Positions 1-7,637 of a stretch of DNA of 38,472 nucleotides are shown here, in pieces (position 1 is the stretch's first letter; each line of letters opens with the position of its first letter). The DNA lies in NCBI GenBank assembly GCA_013393415.1, contig JABXHI010000016.1:1-38472 (forward strand), given 5' to 3'. The stretch is from Micrococcaceae bacterium (GTDB taxonomy: Bacteria; Actinomycetota; Actinomycetes; Actinomycetales; Micrococcaceae). The notes under the pieces are model-generated. The model had not been told where the DNA came from and searched no databases. It saw only the letters and a program-made list of their open reading frames with translations. The position numbers were made by a program, and so were the translations under genes.

Positions 1-41
1 GGAAGTTCCTTCGCATATTCGGGGTTGGTTTGCACTTCCAT
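1..41 (-). CDS. Possible 5' end of an unknown gene, cut by the window edge
   Basis: On the minus strand an ATG at 41 opens a frame that stays open for 13 codons to the window edge (reads MEVQTNPEYAKEL). A GGGGAG box lies about 11 bases before it, slightly far for a ribosome binding site. Too little is visible to assign a family, and the frame could be chance. Confidence 0.22.
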   Translation of the reverse strand, partial: MEVQTNPEYAKEL

Positions 42-368
42 CGAAACGCGAGCTCCCCATGCCTGTCCTGTGCGACACGCCCGAACCAATCACCAATTTC
101 CGGTCCCTATCCGCGCAATCTCTTAGTGTCTGTGTTCGAGCTGGACATGACAGCATCTCCTCAAGGTCAGGACGGCAAGGTGCGTGGCCAATTATGATGC
201 AGATCATACTGTATCAATCAAAAGTTGTATGCCGACTACCGTCGCGTTGGTGATGACCAGCACCGGCGCCGACTGTTGTACTGAGGGTATGTCTTTAACA
301 GCACCTTGCCCACCTATGCCCCGGACTGGCCACAGCGCCATTGGAAAACTCGCGGTAACCGCTGCATA
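42..368. other. Intergenic region with no supported gene
   Basis: About 330 bases between the edge fragment and the sensor kinase. Short open frames exist on both strands but lack ribosome binding sites and protein-like composition. A small imperfect dyad (ATGAT/ATCAT) sits near 194-207 in a locally AT-rich patch that could hold a promoter. Nothing else is supported. Confidence 0.4.
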
Positions 369-1640
369 ATGAGCGCCATGGGCATCGTCAATACACCACT
401 CCAAGATCCCGGCGCTCCGGTAGGTCCCGCGGTCGGGGCCACCCGCCGTGCCATGTCGATCGGCCAGCACGTCATTGCCGTGGTACTGACCATCATCGGC
501 ATGGCACGAGGTATTGACACGACCGACGCACCGATCTGGCTGGTCATCGGGGTCGGCGTGGTGTGCCTTGCTTGGCATACCGCGGGGATCTGGATTCCCA
601 AACGCACCGATTCCATCACCCCGATGCGCTGGTGGCTCATCGGGCTGGCCGTGCTGTGGGCGGGTGCCGTTGCGACGACTGCCGAATACATTTGGCTCGC
701 ATTTTTACTGTGGTTGCTCGCCGGGCACTTGCTACCGGGCCGCGGCGCAGTGGTCTTCTCGGTGCTCGTGTATGCACTGACCGCGGCTGCGCCACTGCTA
801 CATCACGGCACCACGAGTTACCCGAATCTTATCGGCCCGCTCATCGGCGGGGTGTTTGCGCTCGGCATCTCGCGAGGCTACCTGGAGCTGCTGCGTGAAT
901 CCGATGCTCGCCAACAACTCGTGGAACATTTGACCCGCGCACAGGATGAGACCGCACGACTTCAGGATGAACTCGCCCTGGCCCAACGCCACTCCGGTGC
1001 GCTCGCAGAACGCACACGCATCTCACGCGACATTCACGACACCGTCGCTCAAGGGCTGTCTTCCATTCGCCTCATTGCCCACGCGGAACAAGGGCGCATC
1101 GCCGACGCGAGCACCACAAAAACACTGTCCCACCTAGAGTCCGTCGCCACCGACGCGCTGGCCGATGTGCGCCGCATTATCGCCGCGTTGGCCCCTGCAG
1201 AACTCGATGATGACGGGTTGGCCACCGCGCTGCAGGGTATGTTGGAACGACTGAGCACAACCACCGGCATCCGCACCGAACTCCGCGCCGATTCCGCACT
1301 GCCCGCACTGAGCCCCGATGCTGAAGTCGCACTGCTGCGCGCTGCACAGTCTGCGCTGGGCAACATCCGGGAACATTCGCAAGCCACTCTGGCCGTGATG
1401 AACCTCATCGACGCGAGCGACGCTATCCGGCTGGATATTGTGGACGACGGGATAGGTTTTGATCCCGCTAGCCTGGATGCCGGTACCGAACGCAGCGCCA
1501 ACAACTCGTATGGGCTGCGATTTATGCGCACCCGCCTTCGCGAACTCGGTGGCGGCCTCGACATCGAGGCGGCACCGGGCGACGGCACCAGACTATCCGC
1601 CTACCTACCCATCCGCGCCGCATCCAAGGAGACTCCATGA
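369..1640 (+). CDS. Sensor histidine kinase, NarL/DesK (HisKA_3) type
   Basis: Membrane sensor kinase of a two-component system, about 423 residues from the ATG at 369; an ATG at 378 is also possible, and neither has a strong ribosome binding site. The N-terminal half holds several hydrophobic segments, followed by a short coiled-coil linker. The dimerisation/phosphoacceptor domain has the HisKA_3 motif RDIHDTVAQG with the phosphorylated His near residue 223. The C-terminal HATPase_c domain shows an N-box-like NIREHSQA, the DDGIGFD G-box and a terminal GDGT stretch. The stop overlaps the next start by four bases (ATGA), so the response regulator is translationally coupled and is the obvious partner. 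The signal sensed is unknown; there is no large extracellular domain, so an intramembrane or membrane-state signal is plausible (inference). Confidence 0.92.
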   Translation: MSAMGIVNTPLQDPGAPVGPAVGATRRAMSIGQHVIAVVLTIIGMARGIDTTDAPIWLVIGVGVVCLAWHTAGIWIPKRTDSITPMRWWLIGLAVLWAGAVATTAEYIWLAFLLWLLAGHLLPGRGAVVFSVLVYALTAAAPLLHHGTTSYPNLIGPLIGGVFALGISRGYLELLRESDARQQLVEHLTRAQDETARLQDELALAQRHSGALAERTRISRDIHDTVAQGLSSIRLIAHAEQGRIADASTTKTLSHLESVATDALADVRRIIAALAPAELDDDGLATALQGMLERLSTTTGIRTELRADSALPALSPDAEVALLRAAQSALGNIREHSQATLAVMNLIDASDAIRLDIVDDGIGFDPASLDAGTERSANNSYGLRFMRTRLRELGGGLDIEAAPGDGTRLSAYLPIRAASKETP

Positions 1641-2257
1641 CCATCACCGTGCTGCTCGTCGATGACCATCCCGTGGTCCGTACCGGTTTGCGCGCCGTGC
1701 TCGACACAGGCGATCAAGTATCGATCGTAGCCGAGGCTGCCAGTGGGGAAGAGGCCCTGACGCTTGCCGAACATTTTCAGCCCGATGTGGTGCTGTGCGA
1801 CTTACGGCTGGGTGACGGCATCGACGGCATCGACACCACCAAGGCACTGCGGGCCATGGAACCCGCGCCCCACGTCCTGATTCTGTCGACCTATGATCGC
1901 GACGCAGAGATCCTGGGAGCCATGGATGCTGGGGCGTCGGGCTATCTGCTGAAAGAAGCGACCCCCGAAACGATCACCGACGGTATTGCACGGGTCGCGG
2001 CCGGCCAGACGGTCCTGGCTCCAGAGATGACATCGCGAGTACTGGCCGGAATGCGCAACCCACTACCAGAGCTGACCGAACGTGAACGCGAAGTCTTACG
2101 ACTATTGTCCACCGGGGCCACCAACAAAGAAATGGCACAACAGTTGTTTGTCGCCGAGGCCACCGTTAAATCCCACCTCGTCCATATCTTTACCAAGTTG
2201 GGCGTCGACAACCGCGCTAGAGCCGTCGCACTCGCCAAGGAAACCGGGCTGATCTAG
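1637..2257 (+). CDS. Response regulator, NarL/FixJ family
   Basis: Cytoplasmic DNA-binding response regulator of 206 residues. The receiver domain (about 1-120) starts TVLLVDDHPVVRTGL, has the phosphoacceptor Asp55 in DVVLCDLRLGDG and the conserved Lys in YLLKEA. A LuxR-type helix-turn-helix (about 143-200) reads TEREREVLRLL, then TNKEMAQQLFVAEATVKSHL. The start overlaps the kinase stop by four bases, so kinase and regulator form one operon. The target genes are not known. The small membrane protein about 100 bases downstream is a possible but unproven target. Confidence 0.94.
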   Translation: MTITVLLVDDHPVVRTGLRAVLDTGDQVSIVAEAASGEEALTLAEHFQPDVVLCDLRLGDGIDGIDTTKALRAMEPAPHVLILSTYDRDAEILGAMDAGASGYLLKEATPETITDGIARVAAGQTVLAPEMTSRVLAGMRNPLPELTEREREVLRLLSTGATNKEMAQQLFVAEATVKSHLVHIFTKLGVDNRARAVALAKETGLI

Positions 2258-2315
2258 CCTGCCGGGTTCCAACCCTTTCGCTGCTGCACACCGGGCACTA
2301 CCGTTGAGGGCATAA

Positions 2316-2344
2316 CATCCTGTGTATTGAAGGGGTGAAAGGAG
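2316..2344 (+). promoter_or_regulatory. Conserved leader before a small membrane protein gene
   Basis: The 29 bases before the start at 2355 closely match the leader of the paralogous gene at 12229 (12195-12222). Both carry TGTATTG, then AAGGGGTGAAAGGAG or AAGGGTGAAAGGAG. The last part is the ribosome binding site. The match extends beyond it, which suggests shared ancestry or shared post-transcriptional control. Confidence 0.55.
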
Positions 2345-2354
2345 AGGAACGTTC

Positions 2355-2618
2355 ATGACTCCTCGGAAAACTGGAACAGACCAGCAACCTCAACAACCCG
2401 ATCCCGAACATGGAAAATCTCCGACGCGCATGGGCTTTTTCATGGTGCCAGTAGAACTTGTCGGCACCGTGCTGCTGATCGGCATGGGTGTACGGTTTAT
2501 CACCGTGTCAGGCCAATCCGACATCATCGGTTACGTGCTGTTCGTGCTCGCTGCGCTCCTCGTATTTGATGCGGTTCGTCGCCTGAGAAGACTCTCGACG
2601 GGTCGCGACAGGTACTAG
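2355..2618 (+). CDS. Small two-helix membrane protein, paralogue of 12229-12495
   Basis: 87-residue protein of unknown function. A polar N-terminus (about 1-28) is followed by two hydrophobic helices (about 30-50 and 57-74) and a basic C-terminal tail (RRLRRL). A strong ribosome binding site, GAAAGGAG, precedes the ATG. It shares layout and many residues with the 88-residue protein at 12229: TRxGFF, the GVRF between the helices, GxVxxVLFxxxAxLxxDxVRR, and the upstream leader. It follows the two-component system in the same direction but with about 100 bases between. It resembles the uncharacterised small integral membrane proteins common in Micrococcales. No function can be assigned. Confidence 0.75.
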   Translation: MTPRKTGTDQQPQQPDPEHGKSPTRMGFFMVPVELVGTVLLIGMGVRFITVSGQSDIIGYVLFVLAALLVFDAVRRLRRLSTGRDRY

Positions 2619-2648
2619 CAAGTTCATCGACACAGGCAAGATTTTCAC

Positions 2649-2697
2649 AAGAATCAGCGGGCTCCTGGGTGACCGGGATGTCCGCTGATTCTTTTGT
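2649..2697 (+). terminator. Rho-independent terminator
   Basis: A perfect 12-bp inverted repeat (2649-2660 AAGAATCAGCGG and 2682-2693 CCGCTGATTCTT) with a 21-base loop runs into TTTTGTTT. It ends the small membrane protein transcript. The same hairpin lies just beyond the 3' end of the minus-strand MarR remnant. Confidence 0.8.
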
Positions 2698-2707
2698 TTA
2701 AGCCGCG

Positions 2708-2953
2708 CTAGTCCAAGTGGTCCAGCGCCTGACAGGGATCAGAATTCGGATCCGCACGGTGAATATTCATCGCCAGACGACTCACCAGGTCCCGGAACAC
2801 TTCCGCGTTGTCGTGCTCGCCATTGAGCCCGGCCAAGAGTTCGGCCTCCGCGGCAGCCACGCGCTGTTCGTAATCGGCAAGCAGCGTTCTGCCCGTCGGG
2901 GTAGACACAATTTTGCGCGAACGACGATTCCTTGTACTCAGGGGTGGGCGCCT
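2708..2953 (-). pseudogene. 5'-truncated MarR-family regulator remnant
   Basis: The minus strand encodes the wing and C-terminal dimerisation helix of a MarR regulator: RRPPLSTRNRRSRK, then IVSTPTGRTLLADYEQRVAAA, and on to the stop at 2708. In the family this follows the DNA-recognition helix. Here a TAA stop (2954-2956) sits just before RRPP, and the sequence then turns into the promoter and ribosome binding site of the next plus-strand gene. About the first 80 residues, including the helix-turn-helix core, are missing. A GTG at 2908 could start a 66-residue peptide, but it would lack a DNA-binding domain. The deletion was probably caused by an old rearrangement. Confidence 0.65.
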
Positions 2954-2997
2954 TTAGTGTCAAAGGACATTCGTTTGCTCATCGGAGGTGAGTTGTC

Positions 2998-3303
2998 GTG
3001 ACCGACCGAAACCCAGACCATCACGAGCAAGATCCCAACCGTATACCTGACGAAAAACCATTCGAGGTACCGCACGAGAATCCGAATCTCGATCCCAACC
3101 CTGATGGCGATCCTGACCTCGAAGGCGGCGGTGGCGTGCGGCCAGGCAGCACGCCACCAGATTCCCAGTCAGCATCTGCGACACCGTCGCATACCCCAAG
3201 TGCCAGTCCACCGCGGTCCAAAGCGATGTTGATCGTAATCGGCATCGTGGTGCTGATCCTCGTCTTTGTTTTTGTCGCCTACGCCATTGGCCTCTGGGAC
3301 TAA
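2998..3303 (+). CDS. Proline/aspartate-rich tail-anchored small protein (DUF6480-like)
   Basis: 101-residue protein starting at GTG 2998 behind CGGAGGTGAG. The first ~60 residues are hydrophilic and rich in Pro, Asp, Asn and Gly (repeated NPD/DPN pieces, then LEGGGGVRPGSTPP). A Ser/Pro/Thr linker follows, and one C-terminal transmembrane helix (about 76-97, ending YAIGLWD). The motif 'Gly-Gly-Gly-Val-xxx-Pro-Gly-xx-Pro-Pro' followed by a single C-terminal helix is what I recall for the actinobacterial DUF6480 family, whose function is unknown. It ends four bases from the convergent tetR gene. Confidence 0.65.
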   Translation: MTDRNPDHHEQDPNRIPDEKPFEVPHENPNLDPNPDGDPDLEGGGGVRPGSTPPDSQSASATPSHTPSASPPRSKAMLIVIGIVVLILVFVFVAYAIGLWD

Positions 3304-3307
3304 ACCC

Positions 3308-3937
3308 TCAGGCTGACACTTCCATGCCGCGCCAGACGATGTCGAAGGCTTCGCGGCACCGGCGGTGCGTGTCCGGGTCAGTGAGTCCCGTGCCGCGCAC
3401 CACCATCTGGTAGTAAAACATGCCGTTGATCGCATCGATGGCAGCATCGATATCGAGATCGGCCCGGAGCTCGCCGCGTTCGATGCCCGTTTCAAGTGCT
3501 TCGACCATGCTGCTGCGACGTCGATGGACATGTGATGCCCAATAGGCTTCCTGGACATCAGGATGTCGCATGACCAATTCGAGGCGTTTCCGAAAGCGTT
3601 TGTGCGAGTAATCCTCGCCTACGGCGCGCTCGAGCTGATCGAAGATCGTCTCAACCAGCGCATCCTTGACGGTGGCGTGGTCATCCAACTCGAACTTCAC
3701 CACTGCGCGACCCCGATCCAAGGCCGTGGCGATGAGCTGGGTCATGCTGGACCAGCGACGATATAGCGCTGCACGGCTGACACCACTGGCTTCAACCACC
3801 GCGGTCACCGTGATGTCTTCATCGCGATCAACCATGGCGGTCACTGCGTCGAGAATCCGCTCATCATGGTTCGCAATCCGGGGACGACCGGGCCCGCGAG
3901 ACACCGCGCGCTGAGACCTGGTGGCTACCTCTGTCAT
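3308..3937 (-). CDS. TetR-family transcriptional regulator of the phn operon
   Basis: 209-residue TetR/AcrR regulator. The N-terminal DNA-binding domain (about 20-65) contains the helix-turn-helix VTAVVEASGVSRAALYRRW, followed by a helical ligand-binding domain. The ATG overlaps the phosphatase stop by four bases (ATGA), so it is the last gene of the phnD-phnC-phnE-phosphatase-tetR operon. That position suggests autoregulation and control of the operon by the imported compound or a product of it (inference). A glycerate- or phosphonate-type ligand cannot be read from the sequence. Confidence 0.88.
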   Translation of the reverse strand: MTEVATRSQRAVSRGPGRPRIANHDERILDAVTAMVDRDEDITVTAVVEASGVSRAALYRRWSSMTQLIATALDRGRAVVKFELDDHATVKDALVETIFDQLERAVGEDYSHKRFRKRLELVMRHPDVQEAYWASHVHRRRSSMVEALETGIERGELRADLDIDAAIDAINGMFYYQMVVRGTGLTDPDTHRRCREAFDIVWRGMEVSA

Positions 3938-4749
3938 GCAATCACCGCGCGCTCGCGCAGGGCGTCGATCAGTGCGGTCGATAGGCCAGCTTCATATAGT
4001 GGCGTCAGCGGGTCGCCGTAGCGTGCACGCAGGGTGGCCAGCGTGTCCGCCATGGACGCTTGGTCTTTCGCGAGCCGTTCGTCCGGGTCATCCGTACTAT
4101 TTTGGTAGGCCTGAAGGTCGAAACCAGCCAGCGCCATGACGTGATGCATGTAGCTGCCGGTGCGTGTCATGATGGCCTCCAGATTTGGGTAGGTTGCGCG
4201 GTAGTCGGCAATGATCGTCTCGTCGTCGGCGCCCAGTGCCAACAGCAGTGCGGCTGCCAGCACGCCGGTCCGGTCCTTGCCTGCAGCACAGTGAAACGCG
4301 GTAGCACCTGGTGAATGCGCCATGATGGCCAACGCGCTCACGAGGGCGCCAGGTGCGGTTTCGAAGCGGGACACATACAAGTCGTGCATCGACGGCATGT
4401 CATTCATGGTGCGCAGCGGGGCAGCCGCGGCCACCGCTGCAACGTCACGATGCGGTGTGGTGGCCGAACCAATCGTGGCCATCAGCGGGACGTGGTGGTA
4501 GTTCACGACACGATCCAACAGTGGTCCGCGCCCGGTGATAAAAACTTCATCCCGAGATCGCAGATCAATGACGCTGCGTAGGCCCTCGGTCACCAGGGCA
4601 TCGGCGGCGTCCTCGGTGATGGTCGCCAGGTCGTCGCTGCGCAGCGCAAATCCGGTGGCGATGACGCCGTCTGCGACCGGTGTCCCACCAAGGTCCCGTA
4701 GGTTGACGGGAGCGGAGAGGTCGATGGTTGGTGCTTGGGTAAGTGTCAT
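3934..4749 (-). CDS. Tyrosine/serine protein phosphatase-like hydrolase (Y_phosphatase3 family)
   Basis: 271-residue cysteine phosphatase. The N-terminal 'NLRDLGG' and RSDDL elements and the P-loop HCAAGKDRTG (Cys154, Arg160) are hallmarks of the PF13350 family. That family includes the mycobacterial PtpB type, which act on phosphotyrosine, phosphoserine or phosphoinositides. A 'VIDLRSRDE' element precedes the loop. There is no signal peptide, so it is cytoplasmic. It overlaps both phnE (4 bases) and tetR (4 bases), giving tight coupling to a phosphonate-type importer. By context it may dephosphorylate an imported phosphate ester or phosphonate derivative rather than a protein. This is inference; regulation of the importer by dephosphorylation is the alternative. 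Confidence 0.85.
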   Translation of the reverse strand: MTLTQAPTIDLSAPVNLRDLGGTPVADGVIATGFALRSDDLATITEDAADALVTEGLRSVIDLRSRDEVFITGRGPLLDRVVNYHHVPLMATIGSATTPHRDVAAVAAAAPLRTMNDMPSMHDLYVSRFETAPGALVSALAIMAHSPGATAFHCAAGKDRTGVLAAALLLALGADDETIIADYRATYPNLEAIMTRTGSYMHHVMALAGFDLQAYQNSTDDPDERLAKDQASMADTLATLRARYGDPLTPLYEAGLSTALIDALRERAVIA

Positions 4750-5591
4750 GTAATTTTCCTTCGGATGATGGCGGATACCTGATCGATCACGGTGACCAGC
4801 AGGATAATGCAGATGACCATGGCGGCCAGGTGTTCATATTCGTAACGGTTCATGGCGGTGGTCAGTTCTAGACCGATGCCGCCGGCGCCGACCAGACCCA
4901 GAATGGTTGCCCCGCGGACGTTGCCTTCAAACAGCAGCAGCGTGTAACTGGTGAGCATAGGCATGGCCTGGGGCAGGATGGCGTATTGCACGATCTGGCG
5001 TTTCGATGCGCCAACAGATTCCATCGCGACGATGGGCCCGCGATCGACGGCTTCCATGGCTTCGGCGAATACCTTGCCGATGGAGCCGATCGATCCTACG
5101 GTCATGGCCAGGATGCCCGCGAACGGGCCGAGCCCGACAGCCGAGACGAACATCAACGCGAACACGAGATCCGGCAGGGAACGGATGACGTTCATCGTCC
5201 AGCGGCATGCGTAGTAGAGCCAGGTTGGGGCAATATTACTGGCGGCCCCGAAGGCCATCAGCAGTGACAGCCCGGCGCCGAGCGCGGTTCCGACGATGGC
5301 CATCTGCAGGGTTTCGATGAGGAGCAGTGAGAATTCCGGAAATTCGCTGAAGTCGGGCGGGAACATCCGGGAGATGAAATCCGCCATGTTCACGGCGCCT
5401 TCGCCGAGCTTTAAGAAATCGAACTGGGCACCATTGGCCGACCAGATGAACAAGGCGATGGCAACAACCGCACCGACCATGAACCGGGCCCGCGGCACCG
5501 TGAAGGCTTTTTCGAGGCGTTCGCGCTCGCGGTGTTTGAGTTCTTGCTCGGAGGAGGGTTGCTCTGTGGTCTTCTCTATCGTCGCAGACAT
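4746..5591 (-). CDS. phnE: Phosphonate-type ABC transporter permease
   Basis: 281-residue inner-membrane permease of a PhnE-type importer. After a charged cytoplasmic N-terminus (about 1-35) come one helix and a set of further helices. The binding-protein-dependent permease signature is visible as EAMEAVDRGPIVAMESVGAS, then KRQIVQYAILPQAMPML, which is the EAA loop that docks the ATPase. The late GNVRGATILGLVGAGGIG segment is typical of PhnE. The start ATG shares one base with the phnC stop (TAATG). PhnE usually pairs with PhnC and PhnD, both present upstream. Substrate: phosphonate or a related phosphorus compound by family; the exact one is unknown. Confidence 0.9.
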   Translation of the reverse strand: MSATIEKTTEQPSSEQELKHRERERLEKAFTVPRARFMVGAVVAIALFIWSANGAQFDFLKLGEGAVNMADFISRMFPPDFSEFPEFSLLLIETLQMAIVGTALGAGLSLLMAFGAASNIAPTWLYYACRWTMNVIRSLPDLVFALMFVSAVGLGPFAGILAMTVGSIGSIGKVFAEAMEAVDRGPIVAMESVGASKRQIVQYAILPQAMPMLTSYTLLLFEGNVRGATILGLVGAGGIGLELTTAMNRYEYEHLAAMVICIILLVTVIDQVSAIIRRKIT

Positions 5592-6436
5592 TATTCGTCC
5601 TCCTCGTCTTCCAGTGCGTAGACGCCGGCAAGCTGTTCGGCGTCGAGTGCAGGTGTTGGGCCGGAAACGATGATTTCGCCGTGCCGCAGCCCGATGATTC
5701 GGTCTGAATGCTCAAGTGCTAGGGGTAAGACGTGCAGGCTGATCAGGACCGGAATGCCTTCGTCGTGGGCAATTGAGCGCAACAGTTCCAGCACACTTTT
5801 GCTCATGCGTGGATCAAGCGAGGCCACGGGTTCATCGGCCAGAATCACACGTGGGTTTTGCATCAGGGCACGCGCAATCGCCACGCGTTGCTGTTGCCCA
5901 CCGGACAGGGTGCGGGCTTCCGCATTGGCTTTGTCTGCAATGCCGACGCGTTCCAGCAATGCCAGTGCCCGTTTGCGATCGGCGCTGCGGAAGGAACCGA
6001 ACCAATTTGATGGGCCAGCGTTGTGCAGGCCGCCGGTCAGCACGTTGGTGATGACCGAGAGTCGACCGATCAGGTTGAACTGTTGGAAGACTTGGCCGAC
6101 CTGGGACCGTAGTTCGCGCAGTTGTTTTTGACGCAGCTGAGTGACGTCGTAGCCGGCAGCGTTGACGTCTCCGGATGTCACCGGTGCGAAACCGGTGAGT
6201 GCTTTCATCAGGGTTGATTTCCCCGAACCGGAAGAACCCAACAGTGCCACGGTTTCGCCCGGGTAGAGGTCTAGGTTGACGCCGTCGAGTACCAGTGGTG
6301 CGTCGTCGGTGTAGCGAACCTTGAGGTCACGGACGGTGACTAACGGTCTTGCTCGACGATCCGTAGAAGTATCTGCGGGTTGAGTGGTAGTGGTATTGGT
6401 CGTCTCAACGGGCGGAGTGTTGGCTGTCATGCTCAT
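5591..6436 (-). CDS. phnC: Phosphonate-type ABC transporter ATP-binding protein
   Basis: 281-residue ATPase that powers the PhnDE importer. Walker A is GSSGSGKST (67-75), the ABC signature is LSGGQQQ (177-183), and Walker B is VILADEP (197-203, Glu202). A Q-loop region and the SLDP D-loop follow. It has an unusual Thr/Asn-rich N-terminal extension of about 30 residues before the nucleotide-binding domain. The first ATG was chosen because CAGGAG lies 7-8 bases before it. It is followed by phnE with a one-base overlap and preceded by phnD with a 26-base gap. Confidence 0.93.
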   Translation of the reverse strand: MSMTANTPPVETTNTTTTQPADTSTDRRARPLVTVRDLKVRYTDDAPLVLDGVNLDLYPGETVALLGSSGSGKSTLMKALTGFAPVTSGDVNAAGYDVTQLRQKQLRELRSQVGQVFQQFNLIGRLSVITNVLTGGLHNAGPSNWFGSFRSADRKRALALLERVGIADKANAEARTLSGGQQQRVAIARALMQNPRVILADEPVASLDPRMSKSVLELLRSIAHDEGIPVLISLHVLPLALEHSDRIIGLRHGEIIVSGPTPALDAEQLAGVYALEDEEDE

Positions 6437-6462
6437 CTCTATGCTCCTGTTGTCCTGCTGGA

Positions 6463-7389
6463 TTAGCCCAGGTCTGAGATATCGACGTCGGCGACCGAAG
6501 CGATATCAACGAATGGTTGGAACAGTTCGTCATCCGGTTCGATGATCGGTTCGATGCCTTCTGGCATGCTGTCCATGTAGATGCCCAGCGCGTCACGGTT
6601 TTCTTCGGAGAAGAGTTTCGGTACGGCGTCGAGCAGCACCTCGCGTTTGGCGTCGCTCATATCGGGGTTGGTGAGTGCACTCATGCTGACCGGCATACCA
6701 ATGGACTCGCCGATTGAGCGGGTTTCACCTTCCTCGAATGGAAACATGGGGCTGCTTTCGCCTGCCATTTCGGTGAAGATTGGGGAGGTACATGCGACAT
6801 CGGCTTGCCCCTCATCGAGTGCCATGAAGCTGCGGTCGTGGCCGCCCGAGAAGAGTTCCTCGAAGTCTTCACCGGCGACCAGACCGGCTTCGGAGAGCAT
6901 GTGAGTCGGCATGAAGAACCTGGAGCTCGAGGCGGCGTCGGCGAATGCGATGGTGGTTTCCGGGGTGATGTCGTCGAGTGATTCGATCGGGGAGCCATCC
7001 AACACGAGGCAGGTGGATGCGGGTTCGTCAGAGCCGGGCCAGGCGACCAGCGAATCAACTTCACCTGTGTTGACCGCAAGTGCGGATGGGAAGCCACTCA
7101 TCAGACCGATGTCTTCGTGACCTGCGCGAACTGCTTCGATGACTGCTGAGTAGTTTGGTACTTCGGTGACGATGACTTCTTTGCCGGTGTACTCTTCGAG
7201 CAAGCTGACGATTTCGTCGACGGGAACCTCGGCGTTGGGGTCATCAGACAGTGGCAGGGTTGCATAGCGAATCACGTCGTCGTCGGTGGAGGAGCCGTCT
7301 GATGCTTCAGAGGAGCCGCCGCAACCGGTCAGGACAAGTGCGGAGCCGATGGCGAGTGAACCGAGAATTTTTGGTAGTGGAGAGCGCAT
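6463..7389 (-). CDS. phnD: Phosphonate-type substrate-binding lipoprotein
   Basis: 308-residue extracytoplasmic binding protein. A lipoprotein signal peptide ends in the lipobox LVLTGC (Cys23), followed by an acidic Ser/Asp linker. The mature part begins IRYATLPLSDDPNAEVPVDE and has PhnD-type features: LLEEYTGKEVIV, AVRAGHEDIGLMSGFPSALA, and SSSRFFMPTHMLSEAGL for the ligand-binding loop. It captures the substrate for PhnCE. A ribosome binding site (GAAGGA) precedes the ATG. Position first in the operon matches the high expression usual for binding proteins. No C-P lyase or phosphonatase gene lies nearby. Confidence 0.92.
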   Translation of the reverse strand: MRSPLPKILGSLAIGSALVLTGCGGSSEASDGSSTDDDVIRYATLPLSDDPNAEVPVDEIVSLLEEYTGKEVIVTEVPNYSAVIEAVRAGHEDIGLMSGFPSALAVNTGEVDSLVAWPGSDEPASTCLVLDGSPIESLDDITPETTIAFADAASSSRFFMPTHMLSEAGLVAGEDFEELFSGGHDRSFMALDEGQADVACTSPIFTEMAGESSPMFPFEEGETRSIGESIGMPVSMSALTNPDMSDAKREVLLDAVPKLFSEENRDALGIYMDSMPEGIEPIIEPDDELFQPFVDIASVADVDISDLG

Positions 7390-7588
7390 TGATCTATTCC
7401 TTCACAACGAGAAAAAGAGGGGATGTCTGTGATGGCGACACTCTTAGTAGAGCGCAGAGAGGTAACCGCGAATTACGAGACTGCCGGTACGGTCGTGAAA
7501 GTTTCGATGAACTCTGAGTGACATAGGTGACCTGAATAACGAAACCGGTAGTTCCGGAACTCTGCCGAGTCAACAAGCGGAAGATGCT

Positions 7589-7629
7589 GTCAACTAAAAG
7601 TTGACGCCTGGTGTCAACCTTTGGTTTAC
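7589..7629 (+). promoter_or_regulatory. Tandem palindromic operators before an HTH gene
   Basis: Two 17-bp dyads lie end to end just upstream of the start at 7638. Site 1 is GTCAACT-AAA-AGTTGAC (7589-7605, perfect arms). Site 2 is GTCAACC-TTT-GGTTTAC (7613-7629, one mismatch). Their centres are 24 bases apart, so they lie on nearly the same DNA face. The placement suggests autoregulation by the HTH protein (inference). Confidence 0.6.
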
Positions 7630-7637
7630 TGGTGCTC

